DNA of 64,000 bases from Ornithodoros turicata (taxonomy: Eukaryota > Arthropoda > Arachnida > Ixodida > Argasidae), in assembly GCF_037126465.1 (NCBI RefSeq), contig NC_088206.1:27716790-27780789 (forward strand). The letters run 5' to 3'. Below are positions 1-11,465 of the stretch, piece after piece. Position numbers and translations under genes: made by a program. Numbering within the stretch: the first letter of the stretch is position 1; every line of letters begins with the position of its first letter. A model generated the notes under the pieces. That model had not been told where the DNA came from and ran no database searches. It was given only the letters and a program-made list of their open reading frames with translations.

Positions 1-816
1 TAGATCTCGGTGTATGCAGTCATATATATCTGCATTCCATGAGTCGGTGCCGTTTCCAGTTGCCATATACGTCACTCCAAGTAGGAAAGTCATTCCATCT
101 CTTGTTGCAATCCGCCCACATGTGTTCTTTGCACATTTTGGTCTCTTTAATATCCACCAGTGATCGTCTATATAGGAGGCCGACGCCACCCCCTCTCTTC
201 TCCCCCGTTTTTCGATTTGTGCCGACCCATCGCCATTCGTCACTGAGTAGTGGGATTTCATCGTTGCGTAGGTGAGATTCTCTTATCGCATACACAAATA
301 TATTCTGTTGTATGCCATTGTATTGCAATTCTTCCCACTTTAGCTTGTTTCCACCCTGGATGTTAAGGGTTGCCAGATTTATATCTTTAGGGGTGACGGG
401 GATGTGCTGCTTGCGTCTTCTCGCTCGTTTTTGCCGGGTGCTCCTTTGTTGTGCGTCACTTGTTCTCCTCTGTTCGCGGGTGTGGTTGCTCTGTTTTTTG
501 CTGGTTGCTCTGTGGTTGCTCCTTTTTGCTGTGGATCTAGATGGTCATTAGCCGGGTCTATAGGCGGTGTGTTACTGGTCTGCTTGCAAGGCGTTATTGC
601 TCTTGGTGTTGGGTGGTGCGCATTTAGTTGCGTTGTGTCCGCTGGTTGGTCGGTTGAACTACGGTGGTCGGGTGGAGGGTTCGTTCTATGTTTCAGTAGT
701 GGGAGTGGAAGAACCACCGATCGTCCCGTGCTTTCGAGAGTGTCGGCGGGTGGCTCCACCTGGGGTACCTTGGGTCGGGCGGCGGTAGATTGTGGGTCCA
801 CCTGTTGGGTTGCCAT
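1..816 (-). pseudogene. LINE ORF2 start: Pro/Thr-rich leader and APE endonuclease
   Basis: ORF2 starts at the ATG at 814-816, overlapping the ORF1 stop. About 145 codons are rich in Pro, Thr and Gln (379-819) and end with a stop near 379. A change of frame then gives a typical endonuclease beginning (NLATLNIQGG) at about 345-375 and the conserved stretch with a Glu-Ser-His-Leu block and GGGVGLLYRR motif at about 150-270. This nuclease nicks target DNA for target-primed reverse transcription. The Glu expected in the catalytic ETH block is present as E-S-H. Whether the frame change is programmed or a mutation cannot be told from one copy. Confidence 0.7.
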
Positions 817-2017
817 CACTGGTCGTGGCGCCGGTGGTAGTGGTTGTAGCGGTAACCTCTCTCTTCGTCCCGGTCCATTCTTAAAAAAGCTTTTATTTTG
901 TCAGCGATCTGTTGAGCCACTCTGTCACTTCCTTCCGGGGAAAAGTGGATGTCGACTAGGCCCGAGTCCCTTACTTCGCGTAAGGCATGGTAACTGCTGA
1001 TGAACACTGCCCTTGGTGTGTTCTGGCACGCTGATCTTAGCTGGTTGTTAACCTCTCGGATTCTTTTGCGGGTGTCCTGGCCCCTGTCTCTGACTTAGGG
1101 GAGTGAACAGATTCCGAAAGAGATGTTTTGGTAATCATTGTTCTGTTGCTCGACATGGCTCATGATAGTATTTATTATTTCCCCTGGTTCTTTCCCGTTC
1201 AGAATGTCGTTCAGGCCCGCCATCACTATGATCATCTGTTCTTCGTCCTCGCTTTGTGGGATCTTTCGTATTTCATCCACTACGTCACGTGCTGTGGCTC
1301 CTGGGAATCCCCTGATTGTGAAGCGTTTGTCCCGTCGAACGTTATAGAGTAAGGGGCTCTTCACCCTGTTTACGTTTGAGTCCCCAATGAGCCAGACACT
1401 CGTCTGCTTGTCGCGCCGAGTCGTGTGCTGCTGTCGTTCTTCCCTATGGATTGACCTATTTGTGGGGGCGTCACGGCTGTCTTCCCCGTTGGCTATCTGG
1501 GACGCTTCCCCGGGGGACTTTGTTCCTTTCTTTTCGTGGCTTCCTGACCTGCTTTCACTTTCTCGGCGTAGATTGGTCGGGCGCCATTTTCTTGTTCGTT
1601 AGGTTCCCGTAATTCTGGGCGATTTAGGTTCACTTCCAAGGTGTTACCTAGCACTTCTTCTGTTGCTTGGAGTGCTGCTTTTAATTGCTCATTATCTTTC
1701 TCAAGTGTGTTCACTTTTGAGGTCAATTGCTCAATCAGTTTCAGTTGTTCCGCGTTTTGCTCGGAAACAGCTTTGAGTTTCTCTTCTAGCGCTTTGGTTT
1801 CTTTTCTGGTGTTTTCGGACTGTGCCTGCTGTTCATTCGCGATTCCCTCAAGCAGTTCGAATTTCTCGCAGATCATACATGTAAACTTTTCTTCCAACTG
1901 CTGTGCTTCATCGAAGGAATGGAAGCGTGTCTCATCGACATACATCCACCGGAGGCATCGGTCGCACTGTATTTGGTGGTCAAATTGGGTTTGGTGTTTT
2001 GTACCCATCGTCTTCAT
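816..2017 (-). pseudogene. LINE ORF1: zinc head, coiled coil, SGNH esterase
   Basis: The start at 2017 opens a 174-codon stretch with Cys pairs of PHD/RING type (CDRC near residue 19, CMIC near residue 47). It is followed by a long heptad-rich Glu/Lys/Leu coiled coil at about residues 60-125. A frameshift near 1,500-1,520 leads into the esterase part, which has SGNH block I (GDSN, about 1,390), the core at 1,100-1,364 and the terminal DxxH block (VDIHFSPEG, about 960). One in-frame TAA at 1,095-1,097 interrupts it. The stop at 816-818 overlaps the ORF2 ATG as TGATG. ORF1 proteins of this type bind RNA and form the retrotransposition particle; the esterase role is unclear. Confidence 0.75.
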
Positions 2018-2227
2018 CCAATTCCGTCGTATTAAAAAGCAGAAAGATACACTGACCTTTACAGACGTTCAAACTGCGCGCACAACACTTCTCGCGCACA
2101 ACACAGCAGGCCGACACTCGGGCGGGCCGACACACACTTCTCACAGGACAGGAGTTAGACAGGATCCGCTTGGGGTATCACATGAGGAACACTAAACACG
2201 AAAGGAAAGGCAATCCAATCCAATCCA

Positions 2228-3190
2228 TGTCTTGGTATCATTTGAACGATTTCAAAGTTGCGTCGGTTGGATAGAGCAATACAATGGAGCTACTGAAACC
2301 TGAAACTGCCCAGCATTGTATTCCACGTTCAGTGTGCTTCAGGCGCATATAGGAGGTGAAACTCAATGCCTCGCCCCGCCACGAAACCGCCATCGCCGCT
2401 GATATCACCCGATTGCAAGTTGCAACAGAACAGGCGTTCCACGGTGCTCGCTCGGATGGCTCGGATGAAGAACAAAGGAGAATGTGATTTCTGCGTCGTG
2501 AGCTGCCTCTGCTAATTTCAGTCTCGATTCTGTTGACTTCGCTTCTTGGAAGGGTAAGCCAGTGGACCAACTTACAGTTCGAACATGACTAATACGTGAC
2601 TGAACTTTTCCTTGAACATTTCAGATTTGTCTTTCTTCATGCTGCACTTCCAATATTGGATCTCGAAATGTCTCGAGATTCATATCGTACCTGATCATCT
2701 TAAGAAACGCGGACTGCAGCTTGTCATATTGTCTGTCCATTGTGCGATACCTTGTGACATTGAAACATGTGCATACGTGTGAAACACTTCCGGACAGTGT
2801 GCGCGAGATGTTTTCCATTATTGTGTCAACCTGGATATGCCACTTTCAAGGTATGTATTTTCGTAATAAACTAGTGTGTTGCTCAGTACCTCATTGTGTG
2901 TGTGTTTTATGCACGTCGCGAATGTGTGAGACTGTTTCAGTTTGGACTTCGCTGGCGGCATGATTCCCTTGTCCATGTCAGGTTAGAAGCTTGAAATGAG
3001 AACTGACAATGTTTGACGTTTGTCTGGTCTGGTTCGTACGTGGCGATGGTGCATCGTATCGGATGTGTACCTCATGCACTAAACGGTATGTGCGCGGTTC
3101 TTCATATTTTATCACGTTAGCCGTACATCTTGAATCATAGAAAGAAGATAATGTACCTGATGTTCGTGTGGTACGTAACCGTTACTGGGC
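2228..3190. other. No confident gene
   Basis: Only short ORFs occur here. A 65-codon minus-strand ORF at 2,621-2,818 has even amino-acid use (contains RYRTMDRQYDKL) but matches no family I recognise. Nothing else can be supported. Confidence 0.5.
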
Positions 3191-3198
3191 GTATAGTG

Positions 3199-3440
3199 TA
3201 AGCTGGAAACTGAAGTGGACACACTAGCAAGTGGTTCTGCAAGTGGAGCCATTTGCAAATAGGTCCCAAAGTGGAAAAGCATATGTAAGTGGTTTCCGAG
3301 GTGGAACCACTACCAAGTGGTTTCCAAAGTGGAACGGCTTCGAAGTGGATTTTAAAGGACAATTTCCAAGTGGTTTCTCAAAGGGGTATTTGTTTCATAA
3401 ACAACTTGCAAGTGGTTCCACTTGCAGATATTTTCCACCT
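3199..3440. repeat. Degenerate AAGTGG tandem repeat
   Basis: About ten copies of a loose 15-25 bp unit built around CAAGTGGTTCC and its complement GGAACCACTT are spread over about 240 bp. The hexamer AAGTGG recurs in both orientations. The spacing is irregular, so it is not a simple microsatellite. A hAT transposase remnant lies 400 bp downstream, and hAT ends often carry clusters of a hexamer bound by transposase, so a subterminal binding array is one reading. Confidence 0.65.
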
Positions 3441-3852
3441 GGGGAGGGTGCGGTCAGCCTGCTCTCTGTTCGACTTGCAAGCAGGGTGTACCAATGAAGG
3501 AGGAAAGGGAGGGATGCCACGTTTGACCTCCACTGTCGCATGCGAATGGCGGGAGGTGTGTTGCATACGCGGTAGGATTGTTGCACAATGTTGCGCCCGT
3601 TGTTGACAGCTAAGTGAGCGCATATCACATTGCACGTTCATGTGGCTTCGTACGACAGCCTTGTCTGCCACGCCATTCTTCACTCGTGACGCGTAGGCTT
3701 CGACATGGCAATACTTACATCGTAGCCTATCACCCAGTATTACATCAGCTATTGTGATATGATGCTTATTGACACTGGAAATAGCCATCACGAACGAACT
3801 CAGCGACCTGTGATCACCTTCGCTGGACATATGTTCTTACTCTCGTTCTTTC

Positions 3853-4152
3853 GTGCTGGACGATGCGAGCCCAGTAATTTTATCCGGAGAGGACAGCGAG
3901 CTAGATTTATTCCTGAAAGCGCCCTACAGCGCCTATGACCCCGTCGTATACAGGGAAAAGAACCGTGCTACCTATCCCCTGGTTTCCCAGGTTGCTGCTG
4001 TGTGCTTTGGTGTTCCTGCGTCGTCGGGTTCTGCTGAGCGACTGTTTTCGATTGCGGGAGCACTGCAGAGGGCACGCCGTTCGTCTCTATGCCCAGGGAC
4101 AATTGAGCACCTCATACTAGTTGGAGAGAGTGTGAGGCGCAAATTGAAGTGA
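3853..4152 (+). pseudogene. hAT transposase C-terminal dimerisation domain remnant
   Basis: The 99-codon ORF ends with the conserved hAT C-terminal dimerisation region: PLVSQVAAVCFGVPASSGSAERLFS followed by a basic R-rich stretch and the terminal helix. The S-x-x-x-E-R-x-F-S core is diagnostic. The catalytic RNase H-like part is missing, so this is a 5'-truncated remnant. No matching terminal repeat or 8-bp duplication could be found nearby; the AAGTGG repeats upstream may belong to the same element. Confidence 0.75.
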
Positions 4153-5380
4153 AGACTGCAAGGAGCCCGGAAGACAAGCAATTTACAGTCCGGGAAACAG
4201 TTTTTTTCTCTCTCTTCCGATCTGTGCATAAATATACGTCGACACAGTTTACAATAATTCCCACTCTTGCCTATTTTATTTGATGTTTGCAAAAGACCTC
4301 TCATCATAATCACCTGACCCTAGTGTTAGTCACTTTTTGAGGTAACTTCGCCAAAGTATCATGAGCGAAGTTCTTCTTCGAAGCGCTTCTCGTTCAAGCA
4401 GGCAGAACGCAGAACGCGGGCTCCTTCCTTTTTATTTTGCTGCTGAAAAATCCGATGGCAGTAACCTCGCCTCCTGCCACGTGCGCGGCGCCAGCCTGTC
4501 TGCTCCGCCTCGTTGCTGCGCGATGTTTTGGATGTACGGTACCACGTTTCCAACGTGTTTTAGCAACGTGTCGCCGCAGAGCGTTCGTTTTTGGAGTTAC
4601 TTGTGCATTTTTTAATCGGGAGTTGATAGGACCAAACTTGGCGGCAAGGTTCTGTGAAATGTGCGCGGAAAATGGGAACTCGCTGAATTTGGACTTCCGA
4701 TTCTTGCTTTGTGTCCAATTGACAAAGTTTAGTCGGACCTCCGCTCCCAACTGTGATAATACTAACTGATTACGCATGCAAATAACTAATTTCGGCATGA
4801 TAGCAAGAACTTTCATTTCTCACTTAATTTCATTTTCAGAACTTGAAAGTCGGTACTGACTTCGTTACACATTTTGTTCAATGACTAGCAGCGTAACTAG
4901 CAACTTTCGCGTAGTACTTTCGTAGCACTTTCGTAGCTAGCAACGCTTGAGTGGTATGGTAATTAACTTCCCCATCTCTGCTGAAATGTACTTTATTGAC
5001 GATGAATATCTAAGAAATGGTAGCTGCGTGCTTTGATGAAACACTGGTGTCCGATGGATGCTACACGCACGAGGAACAGATGATTCCCCAAAATATGACC
5101 TATGCACCTCATATAAATAAGAGAGATATAGTAACTCCTGTGTATTATATTTAAAATAAAAGACGTCCACAAAAGAATGCCAGCCCGATCTTGTGCTATT
5201 TGGATCCCAATCAAACAAAGTAAAAAAAAGCAATCAGAAGACACAAAATAAGTCTAGTAAAACACACATCGTCAGCAGGACAGCAGTCTACCGCCGTCTA
5301 GTAAAACGCGCATACGCGACCCAAGGCCAAGGCTCATAAGTGCTTGCAAAATGTATTGGATTCCCGTGAGAATTTTTCAC
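4153..5380. other. No confident gene
   Basis: Short ORFs on both strands have no recognisable domain. The stretch 5,100-5,240 is AT-rich. The tail resembles ordinary intergenic or old transposon sequence. Confidence 0.4.
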
Positions 5381-5399
5381 GCTGAACCGCAAACATTGG

Positions 5400-5598
5400 A
5401 GTCAGGAGCAATGAAGGGCTCCGACGATGAGGCGGTCGGGTGACCAAACCAAGAAAAGGACCCGCGAGCCGCAAGGACGACAGACTGGGTGCGTGGCACC
5501 GACGAACAAGCGCTCGAGGCTGGGAGCCTACGGACAATAAACCGTTGACCACCATACTAAACCGGCCTGGTATTCTTGACTGGCGCAGTCGACAGGAT
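5400..5598 (+). mobile_element. Gypsy-type 5' LTR end with primer-binding site
   Basis: An AATAAA signal at 5,536-5,541 is followed 40 bp later by TGGCGCAGTCGACAGGAT (5,581-5,598). That resembles the tRNA-Ser-type primer-binding site used by some insect gypsy-family elements such as 17.6 and 297, with about two mismatches. A small ORF starting with ATG at 5,597 follows immediately. The left LTR border is not resolved and no direct repeat of this LTR was found in the next 3 kb. Confidence 0.5.
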
Positions 5599-5665
5599 GT
5601 CAGAAGAGTCTTCGCTGGGACCTGCATATCCAGAATTGGCGACCCGTGGCGTAGTCCAGCAGTGA
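5597..5665 (+). pseudogene. Short leader ORF after the primer-binding site
   Basis: The 22-codon ORF begins MSEESSLGPAYPELATRG and stops at TGA 5,663-5,665. Its position directly after the primer-binding site is where gag starts in gypsy-type elements. It is likely the broken 5' end of gag, but it is too short to assign by sequence. Confidence 0.35.
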
Positions 5666-5825
5666 AGCTTAGGTCATCGTCTCGGTCTGATCGTCTGCGG
5701 GACAGTATTCTTCGTCCACGTCTGTCGGCGCTGATCTTCTCACCTGACTGCAAGTCTTTGTGTGGATACCGTATCTCGGAAGTGGATGAGACCTTTGACC
5801 GATTTTCTCCGGGAGAACCAGTGCA

Positions 5826-6212
5826 ATGTTTAGGACGCGAGAGGTGGTAGATGCGGCCACAGAGTTGAGGGCCGGTGAAATAGATGATGAGATACATCGA
5901 TTATGGGTAGAGCTGCAGAGTTTGAGGTAAGAGACAGCTTCCTGGGAGCGGTTGAATTTGAGACTCAAAGGTCAGATGGTTCATGATGGTTTTCAGACAG
6001 CATGTAACAGTGGTAGCGTAATTGACACGATGACTGTGGACACGGTGGACATGTTAGACGTGGTGGAAGAGCTCGAGCTTGAGAACATTGAGCCAATAGT
6101 CGTCGAAGACGCAGTAGGCCTAATTGGAGAATACTTCGTAGAGGAGCAGCGGAGAGCGCATTCTTCTCTGGCGCCTGGGAACGAGTTGGAAAGCAGGATC
6201 ACGGTAACGTAG
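5826..6212 (+). pseudogene. Unidentified retroelement-like ORF with one stop
   Basis: From ATG 5,826 the frame stays open to 6,212 except for one TAA at 5,928-5,930. The first third is helical and charged (TELRAGEIDDEIHRLWVELQ), the last third very acidic. Being downstream of a primer-binding site, it may be the remains of an internal LTR-retrotransposon gene, but no protease, reverse transcriptase or integrase motif is present. Confidence 0.35.
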
Positions 6213-6280
6213 ATAACTTCTCACGTATCAAATCCAGATCGGATGATTGTTACGACGACGGATCTGGTGAGAACCCGTAG

Positions 6281-6907
6281 ATGTCAATCTGTGCAATCTC
6301 TCAGGACACGCGTTGCGACCGAATTGAAAGCAATTTAGGCAGCATGAGTGAAAGGCATGTAGAGCCACCACGTACTGGTCACGTGAACGAAGATACGTTG
6401 CCACGGATAGAGATGCCACTTAGTACATTAGGAGGGCGATTCTCTAGTCTCAGGTGCACAGGCGCTCCTTTAGTTATCGATGGATGTACACACTCGAAAC
6501 AATTTACTGGTGCCATCGCTGTGGAGTATTGGCGCAGTGGTGGGGTTCGATTGCAGGACGAGTACAATGCGGTGCTTGATGGTTACGTCGCTATCGATGT
6601 TGGGATAAATGGTGGTCTAGAGAAGCTGGAACCTGAGGATAGCTATACGGACGCAGCACGGAAATCTAACAAATCGGCAGGAGCAACTAGCGACGCGGTA
6701 CTGTTTGGCGACTTGCGTAGTGAGAGGGATATTTATCGCATGCATTTGACAGTAACGTCATGTCTAGTTCTGAGTTTTGTCACGAACGCTGTTCTGAGCG
6801 CATGTGGGTATCACCTAGGAGGTGTCTTGTGGAGTAGTAGGGACAGGAAAACAGTCGTTGTATGCACAGCTTCGGCAGGTCGTCTGCTGTTTGACACACT
6901 TGACTGA
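6281..6907 (+). CDS. Unidentified 208-aa ORF with a C-terminal hydrophobic helix
   Basis: The ORF has balanced composition and a hydrophobic segment near residues 160-185 (LTVTSCLVLSFVTNAVLSAC) followed by a basic stretch, which could be a membrane anchor. I recognise no domain. If the upstream LTR belongs to it, an envelope-like gene left after deletion of pol is possible but only a guess. It may also be a chance ORF. Confidence 0.25.
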   Translation: MSICAISQDTRCDRIESNLGSMSERHVEPPRTGHVNEDTLPRIEMPLSTLGGRFSSLRCTGAPLVIDGCTHSKQFTGAIAVEYWRSGGVRLQDEYNAVLDGYVAIDVGINGGLEKLEPEDSYTDAARKSNKSAGATSDAVLFGDLRSERDIYRMHLTVTSCLVLSFVTNAVLSACGYHLGGVLWSSRDRKTVVVCTASAGRLLFDTLD

Positions 6908-8340
6908 CTTGACTTGTTTGACTGAAATATTTGCAGGTTCGAGCTGGCGGCATTCCCCATCGTGTGGGCACTTGACATTTGAACGCTGGGGTAAGAATAA
7001 CCTTGCCGCCGGGGGCGAGTTTGTAGTTAATTATTCGTGTCTGGGTTTGCGTGTAAAGATGTAACGTTGGTCCGTATTCTATAGATGTTTTCCGCTTTGT
7101 CTTTCTGAGGGCTGTAAGTTACTGTAGCTTTGTACGGATGTTGAGTTAGGGCACTCTGATTGGCCGTGTCACGCTGATTTTCCCTGGTGCACTGTCTGGC
7201 CCATCCAATGACACGACCGCAATCCTGTTTACGAGTTTAGTAGAAAACGAGAAGCCATAACAAACCCTCGCGCGCCGCCGTTCCTTATCTTGCGGCTCCC
7301 CCGCCACCAATGCAAGCAGATGAACACGGATTTGGGCGCAGGATAGTTTAGCGAAAGAGCGCTTTCCTGCACTGCTCCGCGCAAGAAATTTGTAAACCGA
7401 AACCAGTTAATTACTCAATCACTAAAAGTCAACTATTTTTTTATTGGTTTGGCACTCTCTCAGAGTGACCATTGCTACGGCACAGGTACCAAGGCCCGGC
7501 GAAGTAAAACAAAAACGTCAGGATGTTTATTTAATGGAAATGTGGAATGGGAAACTGAGTGGCCAGTTCGTGGCCGGCGCATCAAGGATAGTAAAGAAAA
7601 CAAAGATTCCCGATAGGTGGCGCAGTTTTCGAATTATTCGGCCGGGGATTTTCATGAAACACCCTGTATATACAGGAAGGGAGTTGCCTCAGGACAGAAG
7701 CCGCCGATATTTCGAACAGAGACTGTTCTTCTTCTGGGCACCGTCCTCATCATTGGCATGGTATTTAAAGGGTTAGGTGTGACGTGTTTAAAGGTTCATG
7801 CGAATTGTGGGTCAACAGCCCGGAGGGAAGAAAGGTTTCGTACGGGCTTTCACGGCCGGAGTGAATGGCTGCTTTGTTAGAGTGTGGAGGGGATTATGTG
7901 AACGTAGTGATCTAGGCTACAGACCGGTTACAGAAAAATGGAAGGTTCACGAACACGTGGACGAAACGGGACAACAGCCAAGAATTGGCAAGCATAGCGA
8001 AAGATAAGGAGGTTAGTGGTTACGTGGGGAAAATTCCATTGCCAATTCTGCCAATTCCATTGCCAATTGGATTTGCAATATGTCTGGTCCTATAAGCATC
8101 GGTGAGAGTTAGAAACCTGGACCCCTGCCCCTGAGCCCTGCGCGTATTTTTCCATTCGCGGCGCGTGTCCGGAGGGTTGTCCGCGCGCTTATCGGCGGGG
8201 GGGGGGGGGGCTGCGCGTGCGCTCATCGTAGCGTATTTTTCAGCCTGGGCAGACTTCTTGGCCATACGTGGGCCGACTTCACATATCTTTTCCGATACAA
8301 CAGGTGAGCGGTTTACATGCAGAGACATGCAAAGGATAGC
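6908..8340. other. No confident gene; remnants of repeats
   Basis: ORFs at 7,444-7,880 have no recognisable domain. The motif GAAACACCCTGTATATACAG near 7,656-7,675 is like the ends of short arthropod repeats, and a related GAAACACCCTGTAT occurs at about 37,621. A run of G lies at about 8,198-8,210. Confidence 0.4.
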
Positions 8341-8573
8341 CAAACACAAAAGTACAAGTGAAAATATATTTATTAAAGTCATCAGTGTCAGAAATTATGT
8401 TATGACTCTGTGTGAAGGAGAAAAACCCAACCAAAAAACCTTATGCAGAGAAACACAATACACGTAACAAAGAATATACTTATTACAGGCATGATGCAAT
8501 AGCATTGAATAGGTATCACAGATCAAACACAATATTTTTTATTAACAGTAATCAGAAGGGATAACACATTTAA

Positions 8574-9420
8574 TCAAAGAAGATATTCTTAATCAATACG
8601 ATTACAATCAAAATTACAAGTTTTATTACAAAAGCCTGAGACGTGAGAACCTGATAGATATAAGTAATTTCGAGCACAATATGGAAGCTAAGTATAATAT
8701 TCCAACATGACACAAATTTAATTAATCAGTTTCTTATGAAGTGAACAGCGCAGACATAAGCCAATAATTCGAATCAGCACATAGCATTAATATAGAACCA
8801 ATCATCCAACATGTAGGGAAATAATAGCTACACCATATCAAAACGAGAAACGATCACCACATTTATTCAAAGAAGATATTCTTAATCAATATGATTATAA
8901 ACAAAATTATAAGTTGTGTTATAAAAAGTATAATATTCCTATACGTGAGAACCATCAGTGCAATAGCGGGTGATAGTTGTATGTAATTAGTTGTGAACAG
9001 CAGAGACCCTGGAAGACTATGGGACACGAACACAAGAGGAAATAAAATCTATACCACTACAAAGAAGATATTCTTAATCAAAACAACATAGTAATCTATC
9101 ATTCAGAAAATCATAAGAAAAATCAGAAAATAGACATGTTAAAAATGAACTTCACCACATAGCACGCCCATAGCCAACAAACAGAACTAATGAAATCTGC
9201 CCTGATTTGTTGAGACGGGTGCCAATAGATGTATGCAAGACCACGGAACACGAACGACAAGAACACAAGAGGAAATAAAATCTATACCACTACAAAGAAG
9301 GTATTCCTAATCAATACGATTACAATCAAATTACAAGTTGTATTATAAAAAGTCTAATATTCCTATACGTGAGAACCATCATTGCAATAGCGTGAATATC
9401 TGTCATAACATTTCGAGCGC
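8574..9420. repeat. Dispersed direct repeats of a ~100-bp AT-rich unit
   Basis: The core AAAGAAGATATTCTTAATCA recurs at about 8,576, 8,868 and 9,062, and with two changes at about 9,294. The copies at 8,868 and 9,294 share about 100 bp more, through TTCCTATACGTGAGAACCAT. The copies at 9,062 and 9,294 also share about 30 bp of upstream sequence (GAACACAAGAGGAAATAAAA). Spacing is 190-290 bp. These look like short homologous repeats within one larger sequence rather than transposons. Confidence 0.7.
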
Positions 9421-10032
9421 AATAGGGAAACTCAGTTTCATATTCCAGCATTACTCAACTTTTAATTTCTTATTAAGTGAACACCATAGACGTAAGGAAA
9501 TAATAACGAGAAACAGCACAATCAACAGCTCTACAATTAATAGAGAGCCCAACCTGCCCACCATCCAACACAGAGAAATAATAGCTAATCAATCTATGAA
9601 AGGCGAAATAGCACAGACTTAACACTATAGCACAGACTTAACGCTGAAGAACAGAGGAACACGCGGCGACACGTAAACAACAACAGAGGAAAATAATCTA
9701 TCATTGAACCATCATAAAATCGACCACTATACAATTTTCATTCTAACAAACACTACGAACCTTGATGCAGGTATCCAAGACGTAGAAAGTATATACTCAA
9801 TCAAAAACGAGAAACAAATTTAATTACGTCAATTTTTGTAATATCTTGCAACATAAATTTCTAATGAACCACACAGAAATATGAAATGTGAAATGCAACT
9901 CAGAGTTATGAGGCATTCCCATCTTAGAGGTACTTACTTATGTCAATCGAGTGAACAATTGAAACAAATACAAGACAATAATTATTTCAGGCAGTAAGTT
10001 CACAACTCATAGAATATCAATCGAGTGAATAC

Positions 10033-10992
10033 TTGAAACAAAGTCAAAACAATAATTCTCACGACAGGTGGAGATTCTATCATTCTAAACCAGATAATAA
10101 AATTTTAATCAATAAAATAAACATAGATATGCTTTTAATTAAGTGTAAATGTGCACTTGAAAACAGAAGAGACAATTGCTCTACATTGAAAAGATCGACA
10201 GATTTTGTACTCGATAGCATAACTCATGGGAAGATGTGATAAAAAACTGCTTCGAAAAGGAGGAGCCGCGAAACGATTCCATTATCGCTGCATTTCAATA
10301 CGTCCTAGACATGGTCGTATTCGGAGATTTGGTACAAACTACAGAACTTAAGATGCAAGAATTTATATGCCGAATCTACAATACTTATAATGGCGGAGTT
10401 TTTGAGGTTTGCTAACAAAGAATTGAAATACACTAGACCAGATGTAATTGTAATCATTGCAATGGGCATTGCGTTCATCAAGAAAGCAGTCGGATCAAAT
10501 TATCATATACAAGCGGTCTATATCGCACGATTCATTACGGATTAGTTGAAATTACACATATCTGAGATGGGAAGTACATAAAATTTTATCACATGATATG
10601 TTCTACTACCACGGCAACGCATTTATTTTATTTACCAGTCAGTGATGTCGAATGAGCAGAAGTTCAATATTGTCGTGCAAGGTCTGATGTATTATCACCA
10701 GTTGAAACTCAACAAACATATCAATTGTGGTGGACCACCGGACGATTTTCATCAAATACTCTCTTGTACGCCATTCAAGTGTCTTCATACAAAGAAAGGA
10801 AACATCAATAAGAGACTGTGCAAGTTCATCGCGACAAAGTACAAATTGTTGAAGCAATACAAACACGGCGACAACATAGCGCATGCGTTAATCAATGCTG
10901 GATTCAAGCGCCCAATAATCAGAATAAACTATTTAATGTCTTCGGAATTCATCAATGAAGACAACAAACGAAAACTTCGGAGTTTGAAATAA
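10033..10992 (+). pseudogene. Decayed unidentified gene in AT-rich block
   Basis: Coding-like stretches in three frames follow one another: 10,033-10,239, about 10,225-10,410, about 10,395-10,545, about 10,550-10,640 and 10,642-10,992. The joints need four or so frameshifts or stops. The last piece is open for 116 codons, Lys- and Asn-rich, with a Cys/His cluster (CGGPPDDFHQ; CTPFKCLH). Codons strongly favour A/T. I recognise no family. The repeated picture of good amino-acid composition across broken frames argues for a former gene of about 300 residues. Confidence 0.45.
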
Positions 10993-11465
10993 AACTGTAA
11001 TTTATCGAAATAAACAAGTGTATAACTGAAACAATAAGTGTAATCTTTGTCATCATCATAATGAATTCTACGCATCACAATGAAAAACACATTGCATTTA
11101 GCATGGCTAGACATGTCTTCGGAATTCATCAGTGAAGACAACAAACGAAAACTTCAGAGTCTGAAATAGAACTGTAATTTATCGAAATAAACAAGTGTAT
11201 AACTGAAACAATAAATGTAATCTTTGTCATCATCATAATGAATTCTACGCATCACAATGAAAAACATATTGCATTTAGCATGGCTACACATGTCTTCGGA
11301 ATTCATCAATGAAGACAACAAACGAAAACTTCAGAGTTTAAATAGATCTGTAATTTATCGAAATAAACAAGTGTATAACTGAAACAATAAATGTTATCTT
11401 TGTCATCATTATAATGAATTCTACCCATCACAATGAAAAACACCTTGCATTTAGCATGGCTAGAC
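10935..11465. repeat. Three tandem copies of a ~176-bp unit
   Basis: The unit starts with ATGTCTTCGGAATTCATC at 10,937, 11,112 and 11,289, and runs through GCATTTAGCATGGCTAGA. Copies are more than 90% alike. The first copy contains the last 18 codons of the decayed ORF ending at 10,992, so the array arose by triplication of a gene end plus its 3' flank. Confidence 0.85.

Larger units (their letters stand above)
1..2210 (-). mobile_element. CR1-group LINE, 5' half
   Basis: This is a minus-strand non-LTR retrotransposon that starts with a 5' UTR near 2.2 kb and runs off the left edge inside ORF2. ORF1 carries a zinc-binding head, a coiled coil and an SGNH-esterase domain; ORF2 begins with a Pro-rich leader and an APE-type endonuclease. 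An esterase-bearing ORF1 is known from CR1 and related LINE clades. About 190 bp lies upstream of ORF1, and a short run of three CAATC units at 2,212-2,227 may mark the insertion border. The 3' half, including reverse transcriptase, is outside the window. Confidence 0.8.

Noticed and set aside
404..1000. 198-codon plus-strand ORF
   Set aside because: It is antisense to the LINE leader and esterase region, which show the family motifs on the minus strand.
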